A DNA stretch of 64,000 bases, taken from contig NZ_JBBEWR010000008.1 in NCBI RefSeq assembly GCF_037646345.1, forward strand, positions 1 through 64,000, written 5' to 3'. The DNA comes from Ascidiimonas aurantiaca. Lineage in GTDB: Bacteria > Bacteroidota > Bacteroidia > Flavobacteriales > Flavobacteriaceae. A model generated the notes under the pieces. It was given only the letters and a program-made list of their open reading frames with translations, ran no database searches and had not been told where the DNA came from. How positions within the stretch are numbered: position 1 is the stretch's first letter; the number at the start of each line of letters is the position of its first letter. Shown here piece by piece: positions 61,478 to 64,000 of the stretch. A program made the position numbers and the translations under genes.

Positions 61478-62950
61478 ATGAGTTTAAACGATTCCAAATT
61501 CGTAGGTGAAGGTCTCACATACGATGATGTGCTTCTGGTTCCTTCCTACTCAGAAGTTTTGCCCAGAGAAGTAAATATACAAACGCGTTTTACCAGAAAC
61601 ATTACGATTAATGTGCCGGTAGTATCGGCGGCTATGGATACCGTAACAGAATCTGCTATGGCAATTGCCATGGCGCGTGAAGGAGGCATTGGTGTATTAC
61701 ACAAAAACATGTCGGCAGAACAGCAGGCACTGGAAGTCAGAAAAGTAAAACGCGCAGAAAGCGGTATGATACTGGATCCGGTTACACTACCTCTTACCGC
61801 AAAGGTTATAGATGCTAAAAGAAGTATGGCTGAGCATAGTATAGGTGGGATACCCGTAGTAGATCCAGAGGGTATTCTAAAGGGGATCGTAACTAACCGT
61901 GACCTTAGGTTTGAACACAATAATGACCGCCCGATCGTAGAAGTGATGACCCGTGAGAACCTGGTAACTACCGGTGAAGGTACTTCTCTTACCGATGCTG
62001 AGGTGATATTGCAGCAAAACAAGATTGAAAAACTTCCTGTAGTCAATGATGCGTATAAACTCATCGGATTGATTACTTTTAGAGATATTACCAAACTTAC
62101 CCAAAAGCCTATGGCAAATAAGGACAGTTATGGAAGGCTTCGTGTAGCTGCTGCCATAGGGGTCACTTCTGATGCTAAAGAACGTGCCACCTTACTGGTA
62201 CAGGCAGGCATTGATGCAGTGGTGATCGATACGGCCCACGGGCATACAAAAGGGGTGGTAAGTATATTAAAAGAAATTAAAAATGCGTTTCCCAAGCTGG
62301 AAGTGGTGGTAGGTAATATTGCTACTGCAGAAGCCGCACGCTACCTTGTGGAAAATGGCGCAGATGCCGTTAAAGTAGGTATCGGGCCCGGTTCAATTTG
62401 CACTACCCGTGTAGTTGCAGGGGTAGGGTACCCCCAGTTTTCGGCTGTTTTACAGGTAGCAGAAGCCCTGAAAGGTACGGGCGTACCGGTAATTGCTGAT
62501 GGAGGGATACGTTACACAGGAGATATTCCCAAAGCCATTGCCGCAGGAGCCGATAGTGTGATGCTGGGATCACTATTGGCAGGTACTAAAGAATCTCCGG
62601 GAGAGACTATTATTTATGAAGGAAGAAAATTTAAGTCGTATCGCGGTATGGGGAGTGTTGAAGCTATGAAAATGGGTAGCAAAGACCGTTATTTTCAGGA
62701 CGTGGAAGACGATATTAAGAAACTGGTACCAGAAGGTATTGTGGGAAGGGTACCTTATAAAGGCGAACTTCTGGAGAGTATGCATCAGTTTATTGGAGGA
62801 TTGCGTGCCAGTATGGGTTATTGTGGGGCTAAAGACATTTCTTCACTTAAAGAGAACGGCAAATTTGTAAAGATAACATCATCAGGAATTACAGAAAGTC
62901 ATCCGCATAATGTAACCATTACCAAAGAAGCACCTAATTATTCAAGATAG
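61478..62950 (+). CDS. guaB: Inosine-5'-monophosphate dehydrogenase
   Basis: 490 residues. The TIM barrel is interrupted by two CBS domains (~95-210; GGIPVVDPEGILKGIVTNRDLR, LPVVNDAYKLIGLITFRDI). The catalytic loop GIGPGSICTTRVVAGVG carries the active Cys, and GGIRYTGDIPKAIAAGADSVMLG binds IMP. RGMGSVEAMKMGSKDRYF is the flap. It makes XMP for GTP synthesis. It is followed by a terminator. Confidence 0.97.
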   Translation: MSLNDSKFVGEGLTYDDVLLVPSYSEVLPREVNIQTRFTRNITINVPVVSAAMDTVTESAMAIAMAREGGIGVLHKNMSAEQQALEVRKVKRAESGMILDPVTLPLTAKVIDAKRSMAEHSIGGIPVVDPEGILKGIVTNRDLRFEHNNDRPIVEVMTRENLVTTGEGTSLTDAEVILQQNKIEKLPVVNDAYKLIGLITFRDITKLTQKPMANKDSYGRLRVAAAIGVTSDAKERATLLVQAGIDAVVIDTAHGHTKGVVSILKEIKNAFPKLEVVVGNIATAEAARYLVENGADAVKVGIGPGSICTTRVVAGVGYPQFSAVLQVAEALKGTGVPVIADGGIRYTGDIPKAIAAGADSVMLGSLLAGTKESPGETIIYEGRKFKSYRGMGSVEAMKMGSKDRYFQDVEDDIKKLVPEGIVGRVPYKGELLESMHQFIGGLRASMGYCGAKDISSLKENGKFVKITSSGITESHPHNVTITKEAPNYSR

Positions 62951-62975
62951 GTTAGAAAGAAGATACAGTATTAAG

Positions 62976-63008
62976 GGTCGGTTCGTATGAACCGGCTTTT
63001 TTTTTATG
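62976..63008. terminator. Terminator after guaB
   Basis: GTCGGTTC pairs with GAACCGGC (one wobble) around GTAT, followed by T9. It also overlaps the end of the small minus-strand gene. Confidence 0.9.
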
Positions 63009-63237
63009 AATGTAGTGTTCCCCGATGCGGTTTTAAATCATCTCTTACTTTGCGCATATCTTTTTCATTTACTACCACAAAAGCCAGGGTATGCATGTCA
63101 CTCAATACCTCATATCCGGTTTCTTCCTGATGCAGGTTTTCCATTTTAAAATACTCGTGTATATGTGTAATGTGGTGCTTGGCGATCATTGTGGCATTAG
63201 GCCCCCTGAAATCCCATATCATTTTTATTTTTTTCAT
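63004..63237 (-). CDS. Conserved hypothetical protein (77 aa)
   Basis: 77 residues, soluble. KKIKMIWDFRGPNATMIAKHHITHIHEYF and TGYEVLSDMHTLAFVVVNEKDMRKVRDDLKPHR look like a small alpha/beta fold with several His. I recall similar short proteins in flavobacteria next to guaB, with no known role. The stop overlaps the terminator tail of guaB. An alternative Met seven codons in is possible. Confidence 0.72.
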   Translation of the reverse strand: MKKIKMIWDFRGPNATMIAKHHITHIHEYFKMENLHQEETGYEVLSDMHTLAFVVVNEKDMRKVRDDLKPHRGTLHS

Positions 63238-63438
63238 CCCAGTGTTTATCAGCGTAATAGCAAGATTGGTTTTGCAAAGGTAATGATCACTTGCTAATTA
63301 TTGCTTTAAAGGTGAGCAGAGAAGGTGCTTAAAAAGAATGTTTGTGTGCTCACCGTAATATAAAAACTGCTATTTTTTAGTTAAAATAAAGCATACTTTT
63401 AAGATATTGTTATTTTTGTCCATTCCAAATTAAGCAAA

Positions 63439-64000
63439 ATGAGTTTTAGGGATGTAATGTTGGTTTTTTGCCTTTTTTGGTTTTCAGGTTGGTCGCAGGA
63501 AAAAGATGCGGTTTTGGTAACCGTTGGCGATATAGCCATATATACAGATGAGTTTATGCGTGCTTATTCTAAAAACCGCGATTTACTTTCTGATAGCCTG
63601 AACCAGGATATAGAGACTTACCTTCATACATTTATCAATTTTAAACTTAAAGTTCTGGAAGCAAAAAGACTGGGTATGCATAAACGCCGCAGTTACCTGG
63701 AGGAATTATCACTTTATCGAGAACAGTTTGCTGAAAGATACCTTACAGATCAACAAATGGATATCGGCCTTATAAAAGAAGCATATGAACGTTTGAAAAC
63801 AGAAGTGAATGTGGACCATATTCTGGTACCCGTGAATAATGAAGCTTCTCCTTCCGATACACTTAAGGCCTGGAAAGCTATTCACGACATCCGTCAAAAG
63901 GTAAGTGCCGAAACCTTTTCCTCTGTTATGAACACCATTCATAATGATAAAAACATTTATGGAGAATCATTGGGTTTTTTTACCGTATGCAAAATGACAT
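63439..64000 (+). CDS. SurA/PpiC-type peptidyl-prolyl isomerase, N-terminal part
   Basis: ATG at 63439; the frame runs off the right edge after 187 codons. A signal peptide (VMLVFCLFWFSGWSQ) is followed by the helical SurA-like chaperone region (ITxDEFMRAYSKN type: IYTDEFMRAYSKN; YLHTFINFKLKVLEAKRLG). A parvulin-type domain begins at VDHILVPVN. It would help outer-membrane proteins fold in the periplasm. A TATTTTTG box at 63411-63418 may be its promoter. In related genomes a second foldase gene follows, which cannot be checked here. Confidence 0.88.
   Translation, partial: MSFRDVMLVFCLFWFSGWSQEKDAVLVTVGDIAIYTDEFMRAYSKNRDLLSDSLNQDIETYLHTFINFKLKVLEAKRLGMHKRRSYLEELSLYREQFAERYLTDQQMDIGLIKEAYERLKTEVNVDHILVPVNNEASPSDTLKAWKAIHDIRQKVSAETFSSVMNTIHNDKNIYGESLGFFTVCKMT

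Noticed and set aside
1..64000. tRNA, rRNA, CRISPR arrays, transposases, phage genes and known defence systems
   Set aside because: I looked for tRNA T-arm motifs, repeated spacers and the usual protein families on both strands and found none.

Overview
The window looks like a chromosomal segment of a member of the Bacteroidota, most likely family Flavobacteriaceae. The evidence is a type IX secretion (T9SS) adhesin module (type B C-terminal domain protein, PorP/SprF, PorE-like OmpA protein), SusC/TonB-type outer-membrane barrels, many Cys-anchored lipoproteins, DUF families typical of this phylum (DUF4295, DUF4369, DUF5916), weak Shine-Dalgarno signals, and several promoter-like TTG-N19-20-TAnnTTTG elements. 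No tRNA, rRNA, CRISPR array, transposase or phage gene was seen. The first gene enters from the left edge and the last gene runs off the right edge.

Layout. 1-5.4 kb: end of a giant repeat adhesin with its dedicated PorP/SprF and OmpA partners. 5.7-9.7 kb: regulatory block with a LytTR regulator whose phospho-acceptor Asp is Glu, a 53-residue lipoprotein, a TPR histidine kinase and its NarL-type response regulator. 9.7-13.6 kb: a candidate structured RNA, then idi, an alpha/beta hydrolase, a PTPS/QueD protein, peroxiredoxin, manA and a small conserved protein. 13.6-19.4 kb: AT-rich accessory stretch of poorly known envelope proteins, including a lipoprotein with 18 histidines in strict heptad spacing and a cassette-like pair of genes bordered by folded DNA elements. 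19.4-28.3 kb (minus strand): DUF4369 lipoprotein, DUF819 permease, M61 peptidase, DUF5916 protein, then a tight four-gene operon SPFH - PH-like membrane protein - alpha/beta hydrolase - ribbon-helix-helix protein. 28.5-34.6 kb: S1/P1 nuclease, DoxX-like protein, AlkB-like dioxygenase, DUF885 protein, htpG. 34.8-38.2 kb: a candidate small RNA, a TetR-like regulator with an ABC1 kinase, and a KAS III. 38.3-43.6 kb: arsR/arsC pair, TonB-type barrel, CoA-binding protein, sodium:solute symporter. 43.7-46.3 kb: recR, an E2 acyltransferase and a BLUF photoreceptor. 46.3-47.2 kb: a decayed hydrolase gene. 47.3-52 kb: housekeeping run of exonuclease, FAH-family protein, Hpt, cinA, rpmB, rpmG, DUF4295, ftsY. 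52.3-58.8 kb: hydrolase, amidase, membrane protein, rimO, GNAT, HAD and HMG-CoA-lyase-like genes. 58.8-64 kb: FecA-like receptor, guaB, a small protein and the start of a SurA/PpiC-type foldase.

Most of the window is ordinary flavobacterial core genome. The features most worth a second look are the heptad-histidine lipoprotein (16.7 kb), the SPFH/hydrolase/RHH operon (25.8-28.3 kb), the orphan promoter-terminator transcription unit (34.8 kb), the structured region before idi (9.9 kb), the folded element at 15.3 kb and the Asp-to-Glu LytTR receiver. Function calls rest on motif recognition by eye; no database search was run.
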